Assembly (NCBI GenBank): GCA_949126835.1
Contig: OX421505.1
Location: 9,935,783 to 9,999,782, forward strand
Source of the DNA: Anisus vortex
Taxonomy: Eukaryota > Mollusca > Gastropoda > Planorbidae
Length of the DNA: 64,000 nt
Direction: 5' to 3'
A program made the position numbers and the translations under genes. Positions 46,201 through 57,679 of this stretch are shown here, in pieces; the stretch's first letter is position 1, and each line of letters opens with the position of its first letter. The notes below the pieces were generated by a model. The model was given only the letters and a program-made list of their open reading frames with translations. It had not been told where the DNA came from and did not search any database.

Positions 46201-49200
46201 TTTATTGAAACTAATACCGTACTTACACACCTAAAAAAAAATTTAACAAAATAAAAAATTTTAAATTGAAACATGGAAAAAAAAAACATACTTAATTTTT
46301 TTTGTATCTGTTCCTGACAACTTAATTAGACATAAAATATAATGGTAACGTAAGAATATAAAAAATTTTGAAACTAATTTATAAATATAAACAAAATAAA
46401 AAAATAAAACCTAAACCAATGACAATTAACTTTTGAAAATGTAGATCTAAATATACAGCAGTGAAAAACAAAATTGTGTTACGACAAGTATTTTTAGAAT
46501 AATTTTAGGTCCAACAAAATCTTTATAGAGTAAAAGAAAAAAGAACATGAAATCAATTTGATAGAAGATTTATGCCAACGACCTGCGCTACAGAAATTGT
46601 CAAACAAAAATATCTTATTGGCGTCTAATAAAATAATTTATTTACAAATCAAATAAGCCAAAAATCTAATTAAACAGATAAGTCTAATTTTAAGTTTGCC
46701 GAGGTCCATTCAAATCATTACCTGTTCATCCTTTCAGCCAATGAGGGGTTGTGTGACAGGCACCAGAGACAGAACACAAGCTGGTAGTGAACTTGGAAAC
46801 TGGAGTTGTTGGCCAATACATGAACAATACTGTGGACAATAGATACAAAATATGAACTATACCTTGGACAATAGATAAAAAATATGAACTTTACTGTGGA
46901 CAATAGATACAAAACATGAACTATACTGTGGACCAGGGGCGAAGCCAGAAATTTTTTCCAGGGGGGGCTGAACGTTCGCGTGACAAATATTTACCAAATA
47001 CCAGGGGGGGCTAAACTTTCGCGTGACAAAGATTTACCAAATTTTTGGCAAATTTAGTGCATATTTTAAAAAAATCATTTGAAAAAAAAAAATTTGTAAT
47101 TCCAGGGGGGGCTTAGCCCCCCTCAGCCCCCCCCTGTGGCTTCGCCCCTGCTGTGGACAATAGATATAAAATATGAACTATACTGGGGACAATCGATATA
47201 AAACATGAACAATACTGTGGACAATAGATACAAAATATGAACTATACTGTGGACAATAGATACAAAACATGAACTATACTGTGGACAATAGATACAAAAC
47301 ATGAACTATACTGTGGACAATAGATACAAAATATGAACTATACTATGGACAATAGATACAAAATATGAACTATAATGTGGACAATAGATATAAAATATGA
47401 ACTATACTGGGGACAATAGATACAAAATATGAACTATAATGTGGACAATAGATACTAAATATGAACTATAATGTGGACAATAGATACAAAACATGAACTA
47501 TACTGTGGACAATAGATATAAAATATGAACTATACTGTGGACAATAGATATAAAATATGAACTATACTGGGGACAATAGATACAAAATATGAACTATACT
47601 GTGGACAATAGATACAAAACATGAACTATACTGTGGACAATAGATATAAAATATGAACTATACTGTGGACAATAGATATAAAATATGAACTATACTGGGG
47701 ACAATAGATACAAAATATGAACTATACTGTGGACAATAGATACAAAACATGAACTATACTGTGGACAATAGATATAAAATATGAACTATACTGTGGACAA
47801 TAGATATAAAATATGAACTATACTGTGGACAATAGATACAAAACATGAACTATACTGTGGACAATAGATACAAAATATGAACTATACTGTGGACAATAGA
47901 TACAAAATATGAACTATACTGTGGACAATAGATACAAAACATGAACTATACTGTGGACAATAGATACAAAATATGAACTATACTGTGGACAATAGATACA
48001 AAATATGAACTATACTGTGGACAATAGATACAAAATATGAACTATACTGTGGACAATAGATATAAAATATGAACTATACTGTGGACAATAGATACAAAAC
48101 ATGAACTATACTGTGGACAATAGATATAAAATATGAACTATACTGTGGACAATAGATATAAAATATGAACTATACTGTGGACAATAGATACAAAACATGA
48201 ACTATACTGTGGACAATAGATATAAAATATGAACTATACTGTGGACAATAGATATAAAATATGAACTATACTGTGGACAATAGATACAAAACATGAACTA
48301 TACTGTGGACAATAGATATAAAATATGAACTATACTGTGGACAATAGATATAAAATATGAACTATACTGGGGACAATAGATACAAAATATGAACTATACT
48401 GTGGACAATAGATACAAAACATGAACTATACTGTGGACAATAGATATAAAATATGAACTATACTGTGGACAATAGATATAAAATATGAACTATACTGGGG
48501 ACAATAGATACAAAACATGAACTATACTGTGGACAATAGATACAAAATATGAACTATACTGTGGACAATATATACAAAATATGAACTATACTGTGGACAA
48601 TAGATACAAAACATGAACTATACTGTGGACAATAGATACAAAATATGAACTATACTGGGGACAATAGATACAAAATATGAACTATACTGTGGACAATAGA
48701 TACAAAATATGAACTATACTGTGGACAATAGATACAAAATATGAACTATACTGTGGACAATAGATACAAAATATTAACTATACTGTGGACAATAGATACA
48801 AAATATGAACTATACTGTGGACAATAGATACAAAACATGAACTATACTGTGGACAATAGATACAAAACATGAACTATACTGGGGACAATAGATACAAAAT
48901 ATGAACTATACTGTGGACAATAGATACAAAATATGAACTATACTGTGGACAATAGATACAAAATATGAACTATACTGTGGACAATAGATACAAAATATGA
49001 ACTATACTGGGGACAATAGATACAAAACATGAACTATACTGTGGACAATAGATACAAAATATGAACTATACTGTGGACAATAGATACAAAATATGAACTA
49101 TACTGTGGACAATAGATACAAAATATGAACTATACTGTGGACAATAGATACAAAATATGAACTATACTGGGGACAATAGATACAAAACATGAACTATACT

Positions 49201-52200
49201 GTGGACAATAGATACAAAATATGAACTATACTGTGGACAATAGATACAAAATATGAACTATACTGGGGACAATAGATACAAAATATGAACTATACTGGGG
49301 ACAATAGATACAAAATATGAACTATACTGGGGACAATAGATACAAAACATGAACTATACTGTGGACAATAGATACAAAATATGAACTATACTGGGGACAA
49401 TAGATACAAAATATGAACTATACTGGGGACAATAGATACAAAATATGAACTATACTGTGGACAATAGATACAAAATATGAACTATACTGTGGACAATAGA
49501 TACAAAATATGAACTATACTGGGGACAATAGATACAAAATATGAACTATACTGGGGACAATAGATACAAAACATGAACTATACTGTGGACAATAGATACA
49601 AAATATGAACTATAATGTGGACAATAGATACAAAATATGAACTATACTGTGGACAATAGATACAAAATATGAACTATAATGTGGACAATAGATACAAAAT
49701 ATGAACTATACTGGGGACAATAGATACAAAATATGAACTATACTGTGGACAATAGATACAAAATATGAACTATACTGTGGACAATAGATACAAAATATGA
49801 ACTATACTGGGGACAATAGATACAAAATATGAACTATACTGGGGACAATAGATACAAAACATGAACTATACTGTGGACAATAGATACAAAATATGAACTA
49901 TAATGTGGACAATAGATACAAAATATGAACTATACTGGGGACAATAGATACAAAATATGAACTATACTGTGGACAATAGATACAAAACATGAACTATACT
50001 GTGGACAATAGATACAAAATATGAACTATACTGGGGACAATAGATACAAAATATGAACTATACTGTGGACAATAGATACAAAACATGAACTATACTGGGG
50101 ACAATAGATACAAAATATGAACTATACTGGGGACAATAGATACAAAATATGAACTATACTGGGGACAATAGATACAAAATATGAACTATACTGGGGACAA
50201 TAGATACAAAACATGAACTATACTGTGGACAATAGATACAAAATATGAACTATAATGTGGACAATAGATACAAAATATGAACTATACTGTGGACAATAGA
50301 TACAAAACATGAACTATACTGGGGACAATAGATACAAAATATGAACTATACTGTGGACAATATACACAACTATTGAGTTGGGAGAAAATTTTGCTTTATC
50401 GGAAACCTACCACCATGCTCATTATTGCAATTTAAAACTTAAACAAACTGAGTGGAATAAAAAACTAACGCTGAAATTCCATCAACTTCCACAAAAACAA
50501 TCCTGTAGTTGTTTATCCTCAACATCATTTGTAAGCATCGCCCAGCTGATAATAAATACTCATTGTTCTGAAACAAACACAAAAATACTAGTTAAAACTT
50601 TTCTTGTTTTATAAAGTGTAATAGAAAATAAAGTATACATTCTATCTTTTACACTAATTATATATCATACTGTGTACTTTCCTACTTCTCTTCAAGTTAT
50701 TGCAACGCTAAATCCGTTGCTTGTTGTTAGCCGAAACATGATAATGAATTATAAGTTAATAGTTAATTATTAAGCCAAATAAACATTATTCTTACAAAAT
50801 CAAATACATGTATTATTGACTGCATCAAAACAAGTTAATGGCTCAGCTAGCAAAACACTTTTAATAGGCTTTGATTACTGACATAGAAAACGGCTTTGGA
50901 AAACCCTACCAGACAAAAAGCTTGTGTCTACAAAGCAAATAGGAAGATATTTGTTCTATTAAAATTTAAATATTAACAGTCTTAATTCAAATTTATGAAT
51001 GACATTGGGAACTAAACTATTATTTTTTTGTGGAAGTGTTTAGAATTCTAGAAGAGACAAAGAAAGGTACAGTTAACTTTGTATATATGTATATATATAT
51101 AGAGAGAGAGAAAGATATAAGAACACTCACAGGTAGCTTAATCTGTTCTTTCAACCAAACCAGGTAGCTCTGGAGATGTTTGCGCTCCATCTGGTCCTTG
51201 GACCAGCAGGCAATCTTAGCAATGATACGACTGGCCTAAAAATGTGAATACATTTTATTGGAGTCATAAAAACTACAGAGTCTCATTAGACATTAATGAT
51301 CATTTTGAATTAAATAACAAGTGCAATTTATTGCCAGAGGCACATTATTTTGTTTGCACTCTTCAGACCCTTAAAAAAATTATATTAAAAAAAAAAAAAA
51401 AAATGTTTAAATATATGATAAATGGGAAGATTTTTAATAGAATCAGATAAACTGCAGATGTTTTTAGAATAAAGATATTTATGAATAAAGAACTACAAAA
51501 ATCAAAGGAAACACTGCCCCTCACCAACCTGATAAACAATGAATTTGTCGTCCCTGTCAAGCAGGTGGAAGAAAGGTTGCCAGACGTTTTCTTTATTTCT
51601 CCGTGCAAAGTCCTTGAAGATTTCAACCCTAGACTTGTCAGCCTAAAGGACAGTTTTATATAGCATAGTTACTAGCAATGCAAAGTAGATGGCCAATGAA
51701 AGTTGAACATTTAAAAGGGAAGCATTTAATCGGGATCAAAACAGCAGATTTACCTGAAGGACATCGTCCAACATGGTCAGCACATACTGCAGGGTCTGGT
51801 CACGAGAGATGCCTTCCATCAGCATGCGGAACACTGTGACAAACTGAGGCATCGCAGTGGGAATGAGGGGGGCGCAGAGAGAAAATAACAGTAAGTTAAT
51901 AATGATATCAAGGAAAGAAAAGTAAACATAAAACATAAAACATGCTTTTAGAGTAATGCTCATGGAACTAAGGAATTTTTGTGGCTAGCACAATCACCAG
52001 ACACTTTCGTAAACAATATTATAAAATAATGGCAATGTTGTTGTTGTTTTTTAAAATAATATTTAACTCATTCCTTCCACCTTTAAAGCCTAATGTCCTG
52101 TTGTTGTTTTTTTGTATAATTTATATAAAAGCTTTTGTAAATCATTTCATCTAAAAATGTACAATTAAACAACATTTGCCAGTAGGACAACAAAAACTGC

Positions 52201-55200
52201 ATATTGTATTGGAAAATCGAGACACACATGTAGTTTCAGATATCACTTATGTCTAATTGTGATTGTTTCTCTCAGCCTATAGGCTATATCCATGCTGACC
52301 CCCAGAGAAGCAGCTCTTGAGAGCACAAAATGTCCCACTTTCCAAAATTTGAAATATTGGCCGCTACTTGAAAACACACTACCTGAGTTGGGTTGTTTTG
52401 CAACATCAAAGTCCTTTCCTCTGGCTTGGCTAAATCAAACCTTGAGATAAATTCATACACTTCACCAGAGATCATCTGTCCTCTGTTCAAAGTTTAAAAG
52501 AATTAGTAACAAGATATCAAAGTACAATGTTTATTTTCTTTATTTATAGCAAATCTCTTTTATCAAAGGCACTAGCATTATAAACAAGAACAAATTATAC
52601 TTTGAAATTTGCTTCATATTTTTTTTAGAACGGGGACGATCATCATATTCTTGTTAAAAAAATATGCATTCTAGAAGCATCAATGTGGATCAGAATTCTC
52701 ACTCAAAATTCATTTTATGTCCTAATTTATTCATCCTTCGTCAATTCATTTTTTAAGAGCTATACCAATACCATCTTGAATTATAATAAAAAAAACATAA
52801 CAAAATAAGACCTGCATTATACCCTGTCAGGAAAAAACGTTATTTATTAATTTATAACAACATTTTAGTTTAGTATTCTAAAAGCATATAAATGTAAAAA
52901 CACCCCTAAAAAACACACAAAAAGTGACAATATATCTTAGTTATTTTATATCCCTATCATTATATCCTCAGAGGATGTGTAAAAGAGGAAACCAAGGGAG
53001 TAGGAAACAGCGTTCCTGCACCAAACTCAAATCAAAATTCAGGAGGTTTTCAGAAGAAAATCTAAAATTTCAGGAGGTGCGGCAAAACCGAATTCACTAC
53101 ATCACTAAACAATTATTCAGATACATATAAAATTAAATAAAAGATTTTTAAGGACATTATAATGTGAAAGCTAAATATGTACCATTAAGCTATGTTCATT
53201 ATATAGAGCTATAGAGTCCTTTAACTGTCTTAAGAAATCTTATAATTTAAAAAAAAAAAAAGTACAAATAAAAGAAATTTTGTTTATGACAATAAATGGA
53301 GGGATGGGGGGGGGGGGGGTAGAGAATGGAAATATAGTATCCTGTATAGGGGCATCTGTAACATATAGAGTGTTACATTAACAAGTATAGAGAAAATATT
53401 TATATGGGCCTACATTGAAAAGTATATAGAAAGCTTACAGATTGACAAGTAAAAAAAAAAACTATGACAAGTATAAAAAAACTGCTATTGTAAAGGACCT
53501 GTAGATAATCCAATTTGATTATTTTCCAATCATTAGGTTCATCAAGCCTATTATAATCCTGCTACAAAAACAAAACCTTACAGTAGCTAGGTGTAGTTAG
53601 GTAAGGAGGGGCAAATAGTGCAAGGGGGAAATAGTCCACAGTGATTTTTTTTTCGGGGATGGGGGGAGGGAGTAGCTGATTCTGAACTGGTGCATATAAT
53701 ATCTCCCTAAACTAGCATATTAAAAAAACCCACAACACCTGTGGATAAGTTGCATCCTGACTTTCAGAGGGTTATACTGCCTTTCAACTTCTCAAAAATG
53801 CATACCTTTTAAACATATAAGTTACTAAATATTCACCCTAATTTGGAAACTTTCCTTAAAAAATCGTTACAATCATGCATATAAGGCAAACACAGAGCTT
53901 CACTTATTTTAAACAACCGATCAATACAGCCATTAGTCATAATGGGAAAGTAAGGTATCTGTTTCTTCATCTAAGTCCCTGTCCATACTCAAGTTCCTAT
54001 CCTTATAGTAACACTATACTGGGTTGACACAAAAAAAAAGTCTTTTGAAGTAGGCCTGCCTATGCTCTCTAGACAGAACGGCACCGGTTTTGATGACGTT
54101 CTATACAAGTGCCCTAACCTAATTACCATTAACATTGTTTGTAGGCCTAATATGATTTCAAGTCAGATATATTCAGCATTGAGTGCATTTCATCAATGTA
54201 TTGGTGAATAAAATGACTTCTAGATTTGGCCCAGTCATTAGACTGATAAACTGATAGTGATAGACCTAGGGCCACACCGGCTAGGCCTACGCCTAGACCC
54301 AAAATCGTCTGCCTACATTTCCCACATTGATAGCAAAAACACATTGTAGGCTTAAGCATTCGATATAATAACTAGTAAACAATGTAGGGATACACCTTTA
54401 AAAAGGGGATAATGATATCGGTGCCAATCGGCGTAGGCCTACATCGCGAATAACTACTCTCGTAGGGCCTACTGGAATTTTTACCTTATAATATAAGATA
54501 GCATCTTAAACATCATCGGTCATCGTTTTCTTTTAAACTAATAAAAAGACATATTTCTGTGTATTTTGATATAAATAGGCCTATATTTCAAAATAAATCA
54601 ATTTGGCAAAATATGTCGGTTCGCGCGTAGTGTGATCAGGCATTCTCAACATAGATCGCAAAAATAGGCACCTTAGTCCTTATCATTTTCTAATCTAGTA
54701 TTAACCAAACTGTGGTAGAGCGAAAGAGGAGGAAGAGATGTGTGTATAACATCTTTTTACCGTCACAAAGCGAGAAGGGATATGCTTGGCCTAGCGTAAG
54801 CATAACACACGCTAACACGCTTAGGGGAGGTGGGGCTGTTGAACTAGAGACTTGTGCTGGAGAAGGAAAAAATAGGGGTCAGCTCATTTTTTCAGGACAT
54901 TTCAGGAGATTATTTCAAATTGCAGGTGGTTTTCAGGAGTTTTTGCACTTTTTTGCCATTTCAGGAGGCCACGGGAACCCTGAGAAAACCTAGGACTGAA
55001 GTAAAGCAGCTAGCTGGAGACTGTGAAGGGTGGCAAGCATGGACAAGATTCGTATGTCTTCAATGAACCAAAAGGTTAAACAATAATCATCATGATTATT
55101 AATACACTGTAGAATTTCACTGCTAACAGTTAGCCTGATTGTTTCCCTAAATTCCGAATTACCTAAACATAACTGAATTTGTATTAACCACTTACTGTAG

Positions 55201-55800
55201 ATAGCTTTTCCAGTTAACATTATTCTTACGAACAACCTCTGCATGTTCTTGAAGTTTTGATGTTGGAATTTGGCCTGCTGCATGTAAATGAGAATTTATG
55301 GAGAAAAAAACATTTTACTTAGTTAATCTTTAAGAGATTATTCTTAAGGATTAGGAAGTGCATCTATATTTTGTCATAAATAGAAGCTTTCTCGTCTACT
55401 CTAAGTAACCATAATTATCCTACACTACATACTGAAATGATACTGTGTCTTTGATTCTAATTATATTTTTATGCATGATGATGATCAAATGAAATGAGGC
55501 TTGGATTATTTGATATTTTATTTATTCTTGTAATACATAAAGCATCAGGGCGATTTTAAAATAAATGCAACAATACAATTTAAGAGAAAAGATGTGAAGT
55601 CTTATTGGCTTTATACATATATTTCTATTCCTGGGCCTTGGCTAGCCTAGCCTGTGCTAGGTCTTGTCTTCACTTCACTGATGACGAAGACGAAGGTTCG
55701 TCCTTGGCGCTATATTGTCCATAACAAAAGCAACATTATATTTACCACTGCTAAGTCGCTCCAGATCTTCTATGAAATGGCTGGATTCGCCTGATGCCAT
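43140..55800 (-). CDS. ATP6V1H: V-type proton ATPase subunit H (15 coding exons, complete)
   Basis: Subunit H (Vma13 in yeast) is the regulatory subunit of the V1 sector. It bridges the catalytic head to the membrane sector, is needed for ATP-driven proton pumping, and silences ATPase activity of free V1. Fifteen exons were assembled by hand: 55746-55800, 55196-55277, 52383-52482, 51754-51843, 51529-51642, 51131-51235, 50470-50567, 46722-46829, 45990-46074, 45029-45097, 44702-44811, 44104-44229, 43752-43853, 43358-43471, 43140-43209. All introns are GT-AG and all phases agree. The product is 475 residues, close to the short animal isoforms. Family blocks seen include [13 protein letters not shown] (40-50), [11 protein letters not shown] (99-109), RCLQMMLR (about 193-200), [17 protein letters not shown] (about 266-283), [33 protein letters not shown] and [15 protein letters not shown]. 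The N-terminal HEAT-like superhelix and the C-terminal V-ATPase_H_C domain are both present. The alternative 18-residue insert of mammals is absent at the exon 6/7 junction. Confidence 0.97.
43358..43471 (-). CDS. ATP6V1H: ATP6V1H coding exon 14
   Basis: Residues 415-453, [20 protein letters not shown] to AVQKLMVHN. Acceptor TCAACAG, donor TG|GTGAGT. Confidence 0.97.
43752..43853 (-). CDS. ATP6V1H: ATP6V1H coding exon 13
   Basis: Residues 381-415, [20 protein letters not shown] to YYPRGKR. Acceptor TTCACAG, donor CG|GTAAGC. It was the source of the partial copies at 45,661-45,894. Confidence 0.97.
44104..44229 (-). CDS. ATP6V1H: ATP6V1H coding exon 12
   Basis: Residues 339-381, [20 protein letters not shown] and NENNYELLK. 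Start of the C-terminal domain. Donor AA|GTAAGT. Confidence 0.96.
44702..44811 (-). CDS. ATP6V1H: ATP6V1H coding exon 11
   Basis: Residues 303-339, [20 protein letters not shown] onward. Acceptor CTGCAG, donor AG|GTAAGG. Confidence 0.96.
45029..45097 (-). CDS. ATP6V1H: ATP6V1H coding exon 10
   Basis: Residues 280-302, [20 protein letters not shown] then QCK. 23 codons, acceptor TGTGCAG, donor AAG|GTTAGT. Confidence 0.95.
45178..45440 (+). mobile_element. tRNA-derived SINE copy h in ATP6V1H intron 9
   Basis: Plus orientation, antisense to the gene. The head has GTGGTCTAGCAAC (A-box region) and GAGTTTAAATCCC (B-box region). The body has CACTGAAACTGGTTAACATTG and a degraded TATG...GTTACTT end matching the family. 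Confidence 0.68.
45661..45894 (-). pseudogene. Duplicated, rearranged copies of ATP6V1H exon 13 in intron 9
   Basis: Copy A (45,661-about 45,774) matches intron 13 flank and the 3' end of exon 13, with 12 bases missing. Copy B (about 45,775-45,894) follows in tandem and covers about 90 of the 102 exon bases, with an intact CG|GTAAGC donor at 45,800/45,799. The copy B frame is open and reads [20 protein letters not shown] to YYPRRKR. It differs from exon 13 by four silent changes (CCA/CCG, CTA/CTG, GCC/GCT, TAT/TAC) and one replacement (GGG to CGG, Gly to Arg). The first exon bases and the acceptor are not conserved, so it is probably not spliced in. Source and copy are about 2 kb apart. Confidence 0.85.
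45990..46074 (-). CDS. ATP6V1H: ATP6V1H coding exon 9
   Basis: Residues 251-279, [19 protein letters not shown] to LATFR. Donor AGA|GTAAGT. The next intron holds a partial copy of exon 13. Confidence 0.95.
46722..46829 (-). CDS. ATP6V1H: ATP6V1H coding exon 8
   Basis: Residues 215-251, [16 protein letters not shown] to LAERMN. The acceptor TTGTCCACAG and the first roughly 10 bases of the exon match the 32-bp minisatellite unit that fills the preceding intron. Donor AG|GTAATG. Confidence 0.95.
46820..50364. repeat. 32-bp minisatellite built from the ATP6V1H intron 7 3' splice site
   Basis: About 103 units of 32 bp fill nearly all of intron 7 (46,830-50,469). On the gene strand each unit has TATAGTTCATATTTTG then TATCTATTGTCCACAG. 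The last CAG is the real exon 8 acceptor, and the exon start TATTGTTCAT matches the unit start TATAGTTCAT at 9 of 10. Variants are CCCCAG for CCACAG, CCACAT (AG lost), and TATATC for TGTATC. It is interrupted once by a MITE (46,934-47,150). Confidence 0.97.
46934..47150. mobile_element. hAT-like MITE inserted in the minisatellite, 217 bp
   Basis: Perfect 14-bp terminal inverted repeats: starts CAGGGGCGAAGCCA and ends TGGCTTCGCCCCTG. Flanked by a perfect 8-bp duplication CTGTGGAC at 46,926-46,933 and 47,151-47,158, which is itself part of the 32-bp unit. Contains internal direct repeats of TTCGCGTGACAAA. No coding sequence. Confidence 0.95.
50470..50567 (-). CDS. ATP6V1H: ATP6V1H coding exon 7
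   Basis: 98 bp, residues 183-215, [17 protein letters not shown] then VFVEVDGIS. Acceptor TTTCAG, donor GC|GTTAGT. It is easy to miss because the plus strand has a longer open frame across it. It restores the frame between exons 6 (phase 0) and 8 (phase 2). Confidence 0.93.
51131..51235 (-). CDS. ATP6V1H: ATP6V1H coding exon 6
   Basis: Residues 148-182, [15 protein letters not shown] to WLKEQIKLP. Exactly 35 codons; donor CCT|GTGAGT. Confidence 0.96.
51529..51642 (-). CDS. ATP6V1H: ATP6V1H coding exon 5
   Basis: Residues 110-147, containing [18 protein letters not shown]. Exactly 38 codons; donor CAG|GTTGGT. Confidence 0.96.
51754..51843 (-). CDS. ATP6V1H: ATP6V1H coding exon 4
   Basis: Residues 80-109, containing [18 protein letters not shown]. 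Acceptor CCTCAG after a long pyrimidine tract, donor CAG|GTAAAT. Confidence 0.96.
52383..52482 (-). CDS. ATP6V1H: ATP6V1H coding exon 3
   Basis: Residues 46-79, [15 protein letters not shown] onward. Acceptor GAACAG, donor CAG|GTAGTG. Confidence 0.96.
54147..54359 (-). CDS. Doubtful small ORF in ATP6V1H intron 2
   Basis: Seventy codons with a CxxCGKC segment followed by a hydrophobic stretch ([20 protein letters not shown]) and a polar tail. It could be a small single-pass membrane protein, but the frame overlaps two TAGGCCTA motifs. I recognise no family and no transcription signals. A chance frame is likely. Confidence 0.18.
   Translation of the reverse strand: MLKPTMCFCYQCGKCRQTILGLGVGLAGVALGLSLSVYQSNDWAKSRSHFIHQYIDEMHSMLNISDLKSY
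54845..54983. mobile_element. Possible transposon end
   Basis: On the minus strand the segment starts CAGGGTTCCCGTGGCCTCC, resembling the outer end of hAT-type elements, and contains several TTTCAGGAG repeats. Related TTCAGGAGG motifs occur at 53,035-53,080. No opposite end was found. Confidence 0.35.
55196..55277 (-). CDS. ATP6V1H: ATP6V1H coding exon 2
   Basis: Residues 19-46, including [11 protein letters not shown]. Acceptor ATGCAG, donor CA|GTAAGT. The split codons at both ends match exons 1 and 3. Confidence 0.93.
55746..55800 (-). CDS. ATP6V1H: ATP6V1H coding exon 1
   Basis: Start ATG at 55,800-55,798, residues 1-18 plus one base; begins [18 protein letters not shown]. The donor is G|GTAAAT. 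An upstream TTTACAG on the minus strand (about 55,822) suggests that a 5' UTR intron ends just before this exon. Confidence 0.85.
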
Positions 55801-56409
55801 CCTGTTGAATTACTGTGAGCCTGTAAATTGTTTAAATCAAATCTGTCTCTACCGAAAAATTGATCAGAATTAAATATATGTAAACATATAGAGAAAAACG
55901 AATTATTTAGAGTAGCTTCCCTTAAAATCATATGACTTCGGCTTTTCACGTGAGATTTAAAACATCGAGATCCTGTTTAGAAGTTGCACTGGCCTATATA
56001 CATTTACTTTCATTGAACGTTTCTTTATGAAAAGTTACTTTATAAACATTAATATTAAAATAATAATCATAATATCCCTTTATACAAAGTGCACCTAAAA
56101 ATAGACAATATTTTTATGCTTAATTCACCAATAATAGGGTACTATTTGTTCTCAAATCTCAACAATCGACGTAGACTGGCATAAAATCCGAACAATAAAA
56201 AAATCAAGATGTTACTATTACTACTATTACATTTTTTTTTTAATAATGAATTGACATGTAAATTATAATTGTAGTGAGGTCTCTTTAAAAAAAAATATTC
56301 TGATCTATGTGGAGGCTTCAAGTATTTTTCTTTAAATATTAATCTTGACAGGATTCTTTTTGTAGGCTGTTGTCATATTTACCTCCCTTGGTTTAATAAA
56401 AATGCTAGT

Positions 56410-56500
56410 CACTGACCTAGATTATCTATCGTTGTTTCTTACCAACTTCGAAAGGCAAATAAACGGCAGGAAAGTGTTGGTGTCAAGATGTAACAAAACC
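56410..56500 (-). promoter_or_regulatory. Candidate 5' UTR exon / promoter zone of ATP6V1H
   Basis: A good donor, GAAGTTG|GTAAGAAA, lies at 56,443/56,442 on the minus strand. It could pair with the TTTACAG acceptor just upstream of the start codon. No TATA box or other core element stands out. Inference only. Confidence 0.3.
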
Positions 56501-56617
56501 CTTCACGATTACCAGATAGACTATTAGCTACTAATATTATACTACAGAGGACAGCGGATACAATAGAGAAAAAATTCAAAGAACGATAGGCCTACGCAGT
56601 CATTGTTCCAGAAACAC

Positions 56618-56745
56618 GTGTTTCTAATCTTATCTTATACATTACAGACGCTCCTTCTATAAAGAAGATTATTGCGTCCTACGCTCATCCGAGGTCCGAG
56701 TCTAGTCTTGCATTTTTATTAATGTTTTAAATGATGTTAAGTTAC
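56618..56745 (-). mobile_element. LINE 3'-end fragment, family B copy 5
   Basis: Inverted copy. It contains TTACAGACGCTCCTTCTATA and GTCTAGTCTTGCATTTTTAT, complementary to the other family tails. Confidence 0.7.
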
Positions 56746-57266
56746 AATTTTTTCTATTTCTATATGTTATAAAACGATTAGGCTTACTTATTGTGCATTC
56801 TTACAATTAGCCTGATCGTGTAAAATAAAAGCTAATTGCGATGAGATTTCGCGTTCTTCATTCTACATGGTCTATATTCTGCTTTGTGAATATTCTATGA
56901 TCTGCATCACAAAATCATACAAAGAAAGTGATGGTGTTTTATATTAAATAGCAGCTCACACACGAAGACCTAAACAAGCATAAACCTACACTCACACACA
57001 GCCTACCTACTACATATACTTGGAAGTAAAAGGTTAAAACGTCAACTGATAGGACTGTAACAACAGCTTTTGTGGGATTTATAAAAACTGAGTTCGTCAT
57101 ATTCTCAATTCACGTACCATCGTACATTGTACAAGTCAAGCAGAGCCGTAGGAAACATAAGAGTTATCGTGTGGCTAGCACAATTCACATTCCTGGCAAA
57201 ATCTCGGGTATCCGACAGCATTTGATTCTCTGGTATCATCAATGAACAATAAACAAAATCTAGGCT

Positions 57267-57267
<1 letters not shown>

Positions 57268-57324
<57 letters not shown>
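57268..57324. repeat. Poly-T run, 57 bases
   Basis: An uninterrupted T run on the plus strand. The true length is uncertain because such runs are error-prone in sequencing. Confidence 0.95.
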
Positions 57325-57325
<1 letters not shown>

Positions 57326-57679
57326 TATCTACGTGGATTTGAAACAGTTGCACCCATCGCTCTCTCTCTCTCTAGAACACCGAACACAGCCACGCCCAGA
57401 CAACACACACACACATAAATCAATTAAAAAATCCCGCGTTTTATTTAGTTAGTAAAGGTCTACTGTGGTCTACAGTATTATTTTTACTTTTATATTTTTA
57501 TATCACCAGTGTCGCATTCAACTCCTGAAAGAAATTAAATAAGCCCACAACACAATATTATAATAAAACAGTTGCTAAGACATAGATAAATGTATGTCAG
57601 AACTAAAATATAAATATTCTGTTTCTTTCCAAGTGGCAATCTGAAGAATGGGTTGCCTGAAGTGGTCAGAAATAGCATA

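Noticed and set aside
46820..50364. CRISPR-like array
   Set aside because: There are no unique spacers. It is a contiguous minisatellite in a eukaryotic intron, and the same holds for the 25-bp and 49-bp arrays.
46830..51130. Apparent loss of a conserved ATP6V1H exon between exons 6 and 8
   Set aside because: The exon was found at 50,470-50,567 (RCLQMMLR motif), with correct phases. It was hidden under a longer antisense frame at 50,378-50,614.
57105..57423. Lysine-run ORFs on the minus strand
   Set aside because: They are translations through the 57-base poly-T run.
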